The translations under genes and the position numbers were made by a program. From positions 1 to 22,914 of the forward strand of contig AUXH01000297.1 of the NCBI GenBank assembly GCA_000482145.1: DNA of 22,914 nt. The letters run 5' to 3'. The notes beneath the pieces were generated by a model. It was not told the DNA's origin. It made no database searches and saw only the letters and a program-made list of their open reading frames with translations. Shown piece by piece: positions 9,501 through 15,893 of this stretch. How positions within the stretch are numbered: the first letter of the stretch is position 1; each line of letters begins with the position of its first letter. Origin of the DNA: Strigomonas culicis. Its lineage: Eukaryota; Euglenozoa; Kinetoplastea; Trypanosomatida; Trypanosomatidae.

Positions 9501-12500
9501 GCGCGAGAGGGGCTCCGCGGCGCACAACCCTCCTCCGACCCGCACCACCGGGCGCCCGGCGTCGATCGACGCGAACCATGGGAACATCCCACTCAGCGCT
9601 TCCAAACTGGCACACCCGGCGGTGGCGAACCAGCCCGCCTCGGTGCCGCAAAAAAATGGCAGCAGCGCGAGGGGGTGGTACATGGATCTGAACCCGGCGG
9701 TGGGGCTGAAGCTCTATGAGCGGCGCCGGCAGCGCGCGCAGCTCGTGGAGCGGCTGCTGGACCAGGCTGACGCGCTCCTCGACACGATTCTGTCGCAGCC
9801 GACGGAGGTGCTGCTGTACGACTACGCGGTGGCGCTGAACAACAAGGCCAGCATTCTTTTCTACCGCTACGACTACAAGGAGGCGAAGGTGCTGCTGCTG
9901 CGCAGTCTGAAGGTGACCGCCGACCTCATCCGCGCCACGTGCATCGGCAACCGACTGGCCGACACCGCCACGAACACCATCAACTCGAACGCCGTCCTCC
10001 ACAGCAGCGCGTCCCCGAGTGGCGGCGGCGGGGCCCCGGCCATGGCGCACCCGTGCGGTGGGTTGAGCGACCCGCCGCATCCGCAGGGCGATGGGCGGGA
10101 GGCCGGCGACAGCGTTGGCGGCCACAGGAGCTCCAACGCGAACAGCATGGACGGCATGGCCGCCACTGGCCACGCCGAGCAGCAGCAGGCGCCGGTGAGC
10201 TTGTTCCACTTCTTCACCGGAGAGGAACACGTCGTGCCCATGTTTCTCCCCGCGCGGCTGTTCAGCCGTGCCACCGGCGGCGAGGATGACGATGCGAGTA
10301 AGCACCCAGCGGCACCTGGCACAGCAGCGAAAGGCAAGAAGGGGAAGGAGTCCGACAAGCGGCAGAAGGGGGTGGCTGCGGGCGCCGCCGCCGCCGCGGG
10401 GGCGGCAAGTGGTGCCGTGATGAACAGCGCGCCGAACGGCAACGCCGTGGCGCTCTACATCGACAGTAGCTGCCTCCGTGACGTCCACGCGTTCGACCCG
10501 GTGGCGCGCGGCGGCCGCGGCCGCCGCGCCAGCTCCGCGGCGAGTGAGCACACCCCCACGACCACCGCCGCGGACGCCGTCGACGGCCGGGCGGCGATGG
10601 CGGTGCAGAGCTGGAGCCTCGTGCCGGGGGTGCAGCTTTCATCGTCGCTCGCGGCGGAGAGCCACCCACTGCGCGGCGCGCCGGCCCCGAGCCGGCCGCA
10701 CCCCCACGGGGCCGGCGCGCCGACCGTCGTGTGCGTGCCCAGCGGCGCGAGCGCGCGCGCGGGGCGAGCGACAGCGCACGCGGACGGCTTCCGCGCCTTC
10801 GTGGATCACTACGACGCGTTTGGCCACTTCTACCAGAACTACTACAGCTACCACAAGACGAGCGTCGGGCGCCCGGCCGGCGACGACGCGGACACGCCGC
10901 TGCACACACCGGCGCGCAACGGGATGGCGGCGGAGCCAGTGCCGAGCGCCATCGAACTCTGCCGCCGCAACGCGCTGTACCTCCTGTACCTGGTGGAGCG
11001 CGAGGTGCAGTGGATCCATTGCCTCCGCCTCCAGCGGCTGCTGCAGCGCCACATACGGCGGTGGCTGCAGCGGCGACGGCAGAGAAAGAAGAACGCGGTG
11101 CTGCTGCTGCGGCGCGTCGGCGCCGGCGCGCTCTGCCGCATGTATCTCGCGCGCCGCTACTGCTACAGCGCCTTCTACTTCTGGATGCGCCAGCCGCGCT
11201 ACTACCTACCCCGGGTCGAACGGCGGTACAACGTCACGCTGGAGGAGCCGCCGACGTGCGGCGCGGACAGCATCAGGGGCGGCGGCGGCGGCGGCGGCGG
11301 CGCGAGCGTCAGCCCTCCGGCGCCGCACCCGCACCACTCCGAGCTCGTCGACAGCCGCGCGACGCCGCTGGAGCTGATGGCGCTCGAGAAGGACTCAATG
11401 CGCGACGCGGCGCTCAGCGGGCACATCTCCGTCGACGCGGCCGCTTCGGAGGAGCGGCTGCGGCCGCTGCGGGTGAGCGCGTCCAGGCCGCAGCAGAGGG
11501 GCCCCGCGGCGGGGGAAGACGACCCCCTCTCGCCCGCCGTCCCCGTCTCGCTCCCTGGCACGAGCGCGCGGCTGGCGGCGCCAGCCGCGACGACCAGGAG
11601 CGTCTTCCGACGGTCGCCCGCGCTCGCCCGGGAGGTGTGGGATGGGATGATGACCGACGCGGTGCTGCTGCTGCAGCGCACCCTGCGCGGCGGCCTCACG
11701 CGACAGCGGGAGCTCCGCCTCCCCTACCAGTTCCTCCACTTCTACTTCCGCCGGTGCCGGCCGGCGGTGGAGGCCGCCATCCTCGCGAAGCGCGCGGAGC
11801 AGTGTGCCCACTGCATGCTGCACTGGCACGTCGGCTACGGGCTGCTTCACCTCTGCGACACGCAGCGGCGGATGGACAGCGGTCGCTTCTACGAGCAGCT
11901 CGCGGCGGAGCACGTGGTCGACGCCGAGGCGGCCGAGCGCCGCCAGCTCGTCGTCGACGCCTTCATCCAGACGGAGGCGCTCGTGCGCCAGGGCACGCTA
12001 CATGTGCCGTGGCAGATGCTCCGCCGCGCACTGCAGCGGCAGGAGAGGCTGCGCCGCAAGGCGCTCCGCGGGTCGCTGCTGCAGTCCCCGCCGCACCGCC
12101 GCGCGGTGCCACCCGCGGCCGCAGCGGCGGCCGCCGCGAAGGAGAATGAAACGCCACTCGGGTTCTTCGCACCCCGCCGCCAGCAGCAGCAGCAGCAGAG
12201 GCCGCCCCCGGATGACACCATCGTGTCCACCACCACCACCGACACCAACACTACTAATACAAGTGACACTACTAACAGTACGAACAGCAACAGCCATGCG
12301 ACGCGCGCGGGGCCGACCGTCGTCAGCCGTGAGTCGCCACCGTGGAAGCAGGTGCTGCAGGACACGGAGGGCTCGTCGGCGTCCGTGATGGGCATCTGGC
12401 CGTGGGCGGCGCCGAGCACGAGCACCTCCCTCGCCACGAGCAACGCCACGCACACGACCACGCCGCACCCGCCGACCAACACACTTGTGGCGGCCGTCGG

Positions 12501-14475
12501 CGAGCCGCTCTCTCCGGAGAGCAGCCCCGGCCCCGCCGCGGCGGTGGAGCCGGCGCCGCCGGGCGTGGCCGAGGCGGGCGGCAGCAGCCACCCCGGCGGC
12601 GGCGAGGGGCCCGCAGGGACGCGGCGCCGGCGCATCGTGTCGATCCACGAGTCGCGGCCGGGCGGCGCCGTCGCCGCGACGCCGCCGGCGCGACCCATCC
12701 TCACGACGTCCGCCAGCCCCGGCACCGTGCCGGCCGCCGGGGAGGAAGACACCGCAGCAGCAGCAGCAGCAGCAGCGGTGAGTGGTGGCGGCCATGTGCG
12801 TCAGCTAGAAAAACAGAGCCGACGTATGGAGAGCGAGAAGATACAGGAGGCGCTGCGCCGCGGCAGCGCCATCAGCGTTCAGGAGCCCCTCTCGGGCGAC
12901 GCCACCGCCGCGGAGGACGCCGGGGCGATGTGGGAGTCCACCCCGCCCCGGCGTGCGCAGGAGGAGGCCGCCGCGCCGCGCTCGCCGCTCGCGGCGGCGG
13001 GCCCGGCCGCCTCGACGCCGAACCGCGGCTTTCGCTGGCGCGTCAGCCCGCGCTCCAGCAGCATCAGCAGGGACCTGCCCGCGGCCGGCGCGGCGGCGGC
13101 GACGCCGCCGCCGCCGCTACAGCCGCCCAGCCTGCTGCAGGCCGCGGCCCCGGACGCCGCCGCGAGCACGCCGCTCCAGCATGATGCCACCGCGCACTTC
13201 GAGCCGCCGGGGGACCCGCAGCCCGCGCTCGACGCGGCGGCGGCGAGCGCGCTGCTGCGCTTCTACGTGGCGCGGCGGCTGGTGCCGCTCGCCGCGGAGC
13301 ACCTCCTGCTGCTGCACAGCAGCTACGCAGCGCACCTTACGCAGTGCTGCGAGGCGCTCGTCTGGAGGCCCTGCCGCGGACCCTTCCACCGCTACCGCGT
13401 CGAGCGCGCGGAGTACGAGGCGCGGGAGGGGCTCCTGCGGGAGGAGGCGGCCGGCTACTCCGGGCTCTTCCTGCTCCGCGCCCACCACGCCTTTGGCGTC
13501 CGGCAGTGCACCCGCTTAACGCAGTGGGCCGAGGCGACCGCGGCGCAGCTGCGGCAGTACGTGGTGGAGATGCACGCGTACGAGGTGGCGCTCCAGGCGG
13601 AGACGGCAGACGCGCCGCAGGCCGCGGCGTCCGGCACCGACGGCACAAAGAAGAAGAAAAAGGTGATTGTGCGGACAAAAAAGCAGACCACAGCGGCGCC
13701 GGAGTCCGCCGCCGACGCGAGCGCTTTCCAGGAAGAGGAGGGTGGGTCCACCAACACGGGAAGCAAGACGGACGCTGCGAGCGCGGCGGCAGCCCCGCCG
13801 CACGAGGCGGATGCGGCGGCGGAGGGGGGTGGCGCGGCAGAGAAGAAGGTGAAGAAAAGGAAAACTGTCATCACCGTGGTGAAGCGGAAGAAGAGCAGCA
13901 CGCCGTCGCACGAAGACACCCCAAGCGATCGTGCGGAGCAGGACGTGATGGCGGACCACGACGCCGCGGACGGCCACGTGCACCATCCCACCCCGACGCT
14001 GAACAGCAGCTGTGACAGCAGCACGTACCGTCAGGGGGTGGCGGCGAAGGCGGCGGTGCGGCCGCTCTCAGCGCAGGTGGTCGGCAGCAGCCGCATGAGG
14101 GATATGTCACCGGAGCGGTGCGGCGACGGTGGGCTTCACTACTATGCGGCCCCGGCGGCGGCCCCCGCCGCACCACCGTCCAGCCACTTGGGCCCGTCGC
14201 AGAACAACTACGTGGCGGCGGTGGTGCCGTCGCCGCCGATGCTGGCGCGTGTCGGCGCGCCGCCCTCGCCCTCACCGCTGTCGGCAACCGCCGCAGCCCA
14301 GCAGCAGCAGCAGCAGCCGTATAATGTGGGACCACCCCCACCGCGTCGCGCGCACCCTCCTACTTCGCAACATAGCTACAACACGGGTGGTGAGATGCCG
14401 GCTCGCAAAAGCAGCTACGCCCCACCGAACATGTACGATGGCGCGCAGTACTACAATCAACCGTATGACGTCTGA
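3577..14475 (+). CDS. Giant 3632-residue protein with CLU-like, TPR-like and IQ-like segments; function unknown
   Basis: I do not recognise this as a named gene. The frame is open from a TTG at 3466, but the ATG at 3577 is the first after the splice acceptor and lies beyond A-rich leader sequence. Structured blocks are separated by long Gly/Ala/Ser/Pro/Asn-rich inserts. Residues about 208-358 and 529-707 together resemble the CLU (clustered mitochondria) domain in order of motifs, interrupted by an Asn-rich insert. A helical region covers about 964-1410. TPR-like helices occur near 1703-1795, 1932-1966 and 2079-2113. IQ-like motifs lie at 2489 (LQRHIRRWLQR) and 2699 (LQRTLRGGLTR). A last helical block is at about 3220-3345, followed by Lys-rich repeats and a Pro/Gln/Tyr-rich tail. 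CLU proteins act in mitochondrial positioning and mRNA binding, but that role is not shown here. Third positions are extremely GC-rich from about 3780 on. Confidence 0.85.
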   Translation: MYTTNDATMAYAALTQRQQPTDTAELFAEYFAVCRAYSDTPVARETHQRFIAQVDALRSVFKTQTRKNSISTRRVVHNHLNSSNPNPVGTSPPSAPAPPSLSAMSNRKAKKDVLASGGTASLPDPSRLSAGVPTPLLTSPMGTSRTDSTPPTGPSFNDDVSEMEGKSNGSSGRVSPTHGVRKLGAEAAPPAPSRSAPPAAPSSGAPSYVILRNEWNAEYYYEQFYKTWNVFTNALADDIVETVMVWISDNEGCTDVWRQLVRVSNSCCYDQAHGMCLLRWNTAREVRSYIDAAHAVLNAALSAFYTPLAMGLEVLGVPVLCLSLAPVSGPWRDWQQVYLARHAFSGMCASLRLLRPYKASEFSTGEEGGGGGPRRSTAGADAMLLCGSGGNNLNPRAVNANGSLTTPTEMPYGNNMSLTSAAAAAAVYYNSNMMNTNNSSNNNNSSATVNATSAMAGGNNSNNNNNNNSNNNNSVFNMVNNSIFFAGASPTTGGGAGNPSAVSAFDMARRAAKLGAHGSNRPSPIIAASGADARWYLVDPRTLCYLQNYTRHAPLVAAMPRTEIYQNISGVLSREYGPNEYILQSRLKNIVAQLLNGINTEKSILVSTICHVHGVHFGTYIYAIVDLLRAEEKQLTATLQSSVRTGASSPAVQARLQQCNKCLQAIVGELLARVIKKLMKQEWFALTRSDPAWLKRLQGCMQEMKTSRGGRASRHKPDPSIPKKPLANPDGAESDDEDAAAMKELSHLRRGSSTDSYSALTDRGSSSHGTGAHPAESPSDNSQSNAEQRKELVRLAEPALNQLLHILEGVFLVVREEDEEAPNEDDSSTGNRLPATSLSLPPGPPPRGAAGLADEAAATAPTADTTRVARAAAERDDATEDTPAVTMSHDVSVISYSGTQPAHPADSVVTASLLHSDGDAPRDDDAAAVSRSPSRAPEGPPAAPPPLLSTLPRRRDWAAYPPFNRALHGVRFREDMFEQLLYMVNDLFVFRPYSGNERQEESQVLQRRALAVYPRRAASGGSGFSRYKAAPAAAAAAAAAGRYGVVEDEKIKVRPSELFAGWTLQCLQEMLGVPLVLRQSRVDIDRASTTEGNIFVRLFEDLLRSCASDANAHPLASHAGDGPPLHHGASAASGLFASAASASRLQWQDGCFSERASPLRLRSRVWRTTLELPLPLKAVGTRGGLERIVEYADEQYQIGQRVTATPHRAMGPRSATTEKTLHYARLGRYIWLHATEVRIACRGWPVAEDFDFVKNIVTNSNSAGSYAGGGRGPRGGQRGSLATRRSRSLGARRTTEDLASGDLLSGGGTHRSLAESLYGNVDDARSRSAFILSVSYRLCLLLSKTDLPEALNALWQYNEQVEHLCDNAAAVSYLLRIKIMLLSNLGATFVAPLITTALENAVTDLNILTGGTLGQQTLLLGGPGAAAAAKAEAAPAASEEPQILSPTGPYDMDRRRMSDLTSPNTSAGGAAGASASFRRPSPVGAGGMGVKDREHHLLRHTGSSPTTGAVGKLQSSEDNRPRSRTETWALDQCTRLEKRSGSAGATTATDGSSLPRMPLILPLSGGGGSGGTNNNNNNNSRMAQTAPDVEEHAQRSGAGMGLPPLVRNYRFCNLMNANNSSAMNDNNHVFSPPETSAMTVSSARLDSRGGGLIHIRSNESPVSGNSSNAFFSGHASQPVGGGAVTATAAVPPSALHELRPVQCTELFYVLLTLLVKHMLVPDAQRTPKEGWNNAVLYCSFRRDIIALDLGEVSTEAAMASNDLGLLLLQSRDTSRQARRELQRAERSLAASVRWWHRQARRLRRQQVGRERQMYVRTVMRCELPVPRHRHRDALDATGDVRPPMISVGSTYTNSMDNPELWRQQQQRRESAGGSSDSDANSDDAYTEEGEDEAYQALLVEMKERGSTGLVVRPHRIAAAVEVPLFNTRFKFLRGCELMEKALYSVRNNMAFALCQEALEVYQHNRAHLASLIAKARERGSAAHNPPPTRTTGRPASIDANHGNIPLSASKLAHPAVANQPASVPQKNGSSARGWYMDLNPAVGLKLYERRRQRAQLVERLLDQADALLDTILSQPTEVLLYDYAVALNNKASILFYRYDYKEAKVLLLRSLKVTADLIRATCIGNRLADTATNTINSNAVLHSSASPSGGGGAPAMAHPCGGLSDPPHPQGDGREAGDSVGGHRSSNANSMDGMAATGHAEQQQAPVSLFHFFTGEEHVVPMFLPARLFSRATGGEDDDASKHPAAPGTAAKGKKGKESDKRQKGVAAGAAAAAGAASGAVMNSAPNGNAVALYIDSSCLRDVHAFDPVARGGRGRRASSAASEHTPTTTAADAVDGRAAMAVQSWSLVPGVQLSSSLAAESHPLRGAPAPSRPHPHGAGAPTVVCVPSGASARAGRATAHADGFRAFVDHYDAFGHFYQNYYSYHKTSVGRPAGDDADTPLHTPARNGMAAEPVPSAIELCRRNALYLLYLVEREVQWIHCLRLQRLLQRHIRRWLQRRRQRKKNAVLLLRRVGAGALCRMYLARRYCYSAFYFWMRQPRYYLPRVERRYNVTLEEPPTCGADSIRGGGGGGGGASVSPPAPHPHHSELVDSRATPLELMALEKDSMRDAALSGHISVDAAASEERLRPLRVSASRPQQRGPAAGEDDPLSPAVPVSLPGTSARLAAPAATTRSVFRRSPALAREVWDGMMTDAVLLLQRTLRGGLTRQRELRLPYQFLHFYFRRCRPAVEAAILAKRAEQCAHCMLHWHVGYGLLHLCDTQRRMDSGRFYEQLAAEHVVDAEAAERRQLVVDAFIQTEALVRQGTLHVPWQMLRRALQRQERLRRKALRGSLLQSPPHRRAVPPAAAAAAAAKENETPLGFFAPRRQQQQQQRPPPDDTIVSTTTTDTNTTNTSDTTNSTNSNSHATRAGPTVVSRESPPWKQVLQDTEGSSASVMGIWPWAAPSTSTSLATSNATHTTTPHPPTNTLVAAVGEPLSPESSPGPAAAVEPAPPGVAEAGGSSHPGGGEGPAGTRRRRIVSIHESRPGGAVAATPPARPILTTSASPGTVPAAGEEDTAAAAAAAAVSGGGHVRQLEKQSRRMESEKIQEALRRGSAISVQEPLSGDATAAEDAGAMWESTPPRRAQEEAAAPRSPLAAAGPAASTPNRGFRWRVSPRSSSISRDLPAAGAAAATPPPPLQPPSLLQAAAPDAAASTPLQHDATAHFEPPGDPQPALDAAAASALLRFYVARRLVPLAAEHLLLLHSSYAAHLTQCCEALVWRPCRGPFHRYRVERAEYEAREGLLREEAAGYSGLFLLRAHHAFGVRQCTRLTQWAEATAAQLRQYVVEMHAYEVALQAETADAPQAAASGTDGTKKKKKVIVRTKKQTTAAPESAADASAFQEEEGGSTNTGSKTDAASAAAAPPHEADAAAEGGGAAEKKVKKRKTVITVVKRKKSSTPSHEDTPSDRAEQDVMADHDAADGHVHHPTPTLNSSCDSSTYRQGVAAKAAVRPLSAQVVGSSRMRDMSPERCGDGGLHYYAAPAAAPAAPPSSHLGPSQNNYVAAVVPSPPMLARVGAPPSPSPLSATAAAQQQQQQPYNVGPPPPRRAHPPTSQHSYNTGGEMPARKSSYAPPNMYDGAQYYNQPYDV
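4198..5700 (+). other. CLU-like region of the giant protein, split by an Asn-rich insert
   Basis: Residues 208-358 contain a compact alternating block ending GLEVLGVPVLCLSLAPVSG and LLRPYK. After about 170 residues of insert, residues 529-707 contain GADARWYLVDPRT, a helix with NGINTEKSILVS, a VHGVHFGTY turn and GELLARVIKKLMK. In CLU domains the order is a core strand pair, a G-D-R-[WF]-Y-[LV]-[LVI]-D segment, a GIN or GVN helix, then an E-[ML]-[VL]-A-R helix. The order matches; identity is low. This is a pattern judgement, not a search result. Confidence 0.45.
4861..5024 (+). repeat. AAC/AAT microsatellite tract coding for asparagine runs
   Basis: Successive AAC, AAT and AGT codons encode Asn/Ser-rich runs (about residues 429-482 of the giant protein), broken by a short Val/Thr/Ala stretch. 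The tract is locally AT-rich inside very GC-rich coding DNA, so it is probably microsatellite-derived. A smaller AAC run is at 8294-8315. Confidence 0.8.
6667..6699 (+). repeat. GCC/GCG tract coding for a poly-alanine run
   Basis: Repeated GCC and GCG codons encode about ten consecutive alanines inside the giant protein. The tract is almost entirely G and C and is a likely site of replication slippage. Further Ala runs occur near 12115-12140 and 12753-12778, the latter from GCA codons. Confidence 0.75.
11041..11073 (+). other. IQ-like calmodulin-binding motif in the giant protein
   Basis: LQRHIRRWLQR fits the IQ pattern [IL]QxxxR[GX]xxxR in a very basic helical stretch (residues 2489-2499). 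A degenerate copy follows at about 11107. IQ motifs bind calmodulin-like EF-hand proteins; binding here is inference. Confidence 0.5.
11671..11703 (+). other. Second IQ-like motif in the giant protein
   Basis: LQRTLRGGLTR fits the full IQ consensus including the central Arg-Gly (residues 2699-2709). It is followed by an aromatic helix, LPYQFLHFYFRR. It lies about 200 residues after the first motif, so this is not a tandem myosin-type neck. Confidence 0.55.
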
Positions 14476-14794
14476 AGGTGTACGGTTGGTAATTTCATAT
14501 TTATATGTATTCATTTACGCAAGATTTTCTTTGTTATTCTTTTTTATCACTCTCATTTTTTTTTATTGCTCTTCATTTTTCACTCTTTACATTGTTCCAC
14601 GTATGGTTGACGCATCTTTTTGCCTTTAACACGAATTTTTTGCTGTATGCGCCACTGATACCTTCATATCCGCTTTCTGGGTAAAACGGTACTTTCTTTT
14701 TCTTATTTCTTTCTGTTATTGTGTCTTTTGCTTCGTGTCATCGTATTTATTTGATACGCCACTAATATGTACTCTTACTGTTTATTGTCTGACA

Positions 14795-14819
14795 AATATA
14801 TATATATATATATATATAT
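14795..14819. repeat. TA dinucleotide microsatellite
   Basis: About 25 bases of uninterrupted alternating TA in the spacer after the giant gene. Confidence 0.9.
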
Positions 14820-14986
14820 CCTCAACTTCTTGAAGAACGGTATTTAAAACCAACAGCGTTTATACAAAAAAAAAAAAATAGAATACATTTATTCTCTTTT
14901 CCTTTCTTTTCATTGTTCTTTTCCTTCTGTTCGTGCTGCTTGTGATCGCTCTTCTCTTCAACGAGCACGGCAAGTCAAAATGAGAT

Positions 14987-15025
14987 TTCTCTCTCTCTCT
15001 CTCTCTTATTATTTTCCTTTTTTAG
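14987..15025 (+). promoter_or_regulatory. Probable trans-splice acceptor of the PIG-F-like gene
   Basis: A CT microsatellite (14987-15007) and a T-rich tract lead to AG at 15024-15025, 46 bases before the ATG at 15072. Confidence 0.6.
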
Positions 15026-15071
15026 CTTCTGTGCCAGTTTCAGTTAGTGCGGTGCGCTCCTCTCACAGCCA

Positions 15072-15572
15072 ATGACAATCGTGCCTGTCCTCGTGGATGC
15101 CGCTCTGTGGACGGTGCTCTTCGTGCTGCTCGGCGCGCCGCTCCGTCCAGTCATGACGAGCGGCGACGACGCGGTGCCGCATAAGGCGGCCGCGCTGAAC
15201 CTGCACCAGCATCCGTTTGTCTGCACCCCGCTCCTTGCGCTGTATGTGAGCGCACGGCTCCCCGTGCGCCTCCGTGATTGCTTCCGCGTGCTTCTCCCTT
15301 GCCGCGGTGCGGCCAGGGATGGAGAGGAGGAGGCAGGCATCTCTTGCAACTCCTCGTATACGGAAGGCGATGAGTGGTGCTTCTGCGGCCTGGTGGGGCT
15401 GCTTGTCGCCGGTGGACTCGCCAGCAGCCTCGACTGGCAGCTTCCCTACTTTGTGTGGCCGGTGCCATCACTGCTGCTCTTCCTTGTCGGGGAGGCGCTG
15501 GTGGGCCTCGCACGGTGGGCACGGTGGCTGCCTCGCAGAGGCGACACAAGGAAGGAAAAGGAATCAGAGTGA
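15072..15572 (+). CDS. PIG-F/Gpi11-like GPI-anchor biosynthesis membrane protein
   Basis: PIG-F/Gpi11 is an ER membrane protein that partners the enzymes adding phosphoethanolamine to GPI anchors. This 166-residue protein has hydrophobic segments at about residues 4-24, 49-61, 102-120 and 127-149. Family landmarks are present: a LLGAP motif at the end of the first segment (19-23), and a late LDWQLPYFVWP stretch (120-130), matching the PLDWDRPWQxWP signature of PIG-F. It is shorter than the usual family length of about 200-220 residues and shows fewer clear membrane spans. A Cys-rich, acidic loop (about 77-105) separates the two halves. The ATG is the first after the acceptor. Assignment rests on the signature and topology, so a different small ER protein is not fully excluded. 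Confidence 0.7.
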   Translation: MTIVPVLVDAALWTVLFVLLGAPLRPVMTSGDDAVPHKAAALNLHQHPFVCTPLLALYVSARLPVRLRDCFRVLLPCRGAARDGEEEAGISCNSSYTEGDEWCFCGLVGLLVAGGLASSLDWQLPYFVWPVPSLLLFLVGEALVGLARWARWLPRRGDTRKEKESE

Positions 15573-15651
15573 ACATAGACATCTATTGCACTTTATGGGT
15601 GATGGGCATGCTATGTGTAAAGTATACGACAGTAAAAAAATGAAAAAAGGA

Positions 15652-15677
15652 ATATATATATATATATATATATATAT
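15652..15677. repeat. AT dinucleotide microsatellite
   Basis: About 26 bases of alternating AT, probably in the 3' UTR of the PIG-F-like gene. Confidence 0.9.
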
Positions 15678-15744
15678 TGATTATATCTTTAGACAATACC
15701 ACTCGGTAAGAAATCTACTTACCTCCGTTCCATTGATACGTGTA

Positions 15745-15790
15745 TTTCTCTCTCCCTTTTCGCTTGTCTTTTTATTCTATTTTATTTTAG
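15745..15790 (+). promoter_or_regulatory. Probable trans-splice acceptor of the RecA-like gene
   Basis: A long T/C tract ends in AG at 15789-15790. The leader of about 103 bases would begin with the TG microsatellite, placing the repeat in the mature 5' UTR. Confidence 0.55.
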
Positions 15791-15791
15791 T

Positions 15792-15820
<29 letters not shown>
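15792..15820. repeat. TG dinucleotide microsatellite
   Basis: Twenty-nine bases of uninterrupted TG directly after the likely splice acceptor. Confidence 0.92.
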
Positions 15821-15823
<3 letters not shown>

Positions 15824-15893
15824 AAACACCCCCACTTAAGCTTCTAGCGATCTGCACAGCACAGCATCTATAGATTGCCGGTTGTAGTCTTCC

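Larger units (their letters stand above)
14476..15071. other. Spacer between giant gene and PIG-F-like gene
   Basis: AT-rich non-coding DNA, mostly T-rich on the + strand. It contains an alternating TA run (14795-14819), a poly-A run (about 14867-14878) and a CT run (14987-15007). No open frame of convincing composition was seen. Confidence 0.7.
15573..15893. other. Spacer between PIG-F-like and RecA-like genes
   Basis: Non-coding. It contains an AT dinucleotide run (15652-15677), a pyrimidine tract and a TG run (15792-15820). No gene is supported; longer open frames here are tails of other-frame readings. Confidence 0.7.

Noticed and set aside
8416..10551. 711-codon open frame on the minus strand inside the giant gene
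   Set aside because: Extreme GC at third positions of the plus-strand gene removes stops from other frames. The antisense translation is Arg/His/Ala-rich without domains. The same applies to 6787-8352 and 5323-6480 on the minus strand.
10731..12149. 472-codon plus-strand open frame in another frame of the giant gene
   Set aside because: It overlaps IQ and helical parts of the main frame, and its translation is Arg/Ala/Pro-rich with no recognisable motif.
14776..14840. TTCTTGAAGAA palindrome beside the TA repeat as a possible regulatory site or terminator
   Set aside because: Arms of only five bases in low-complexity DNA are expected by chance.
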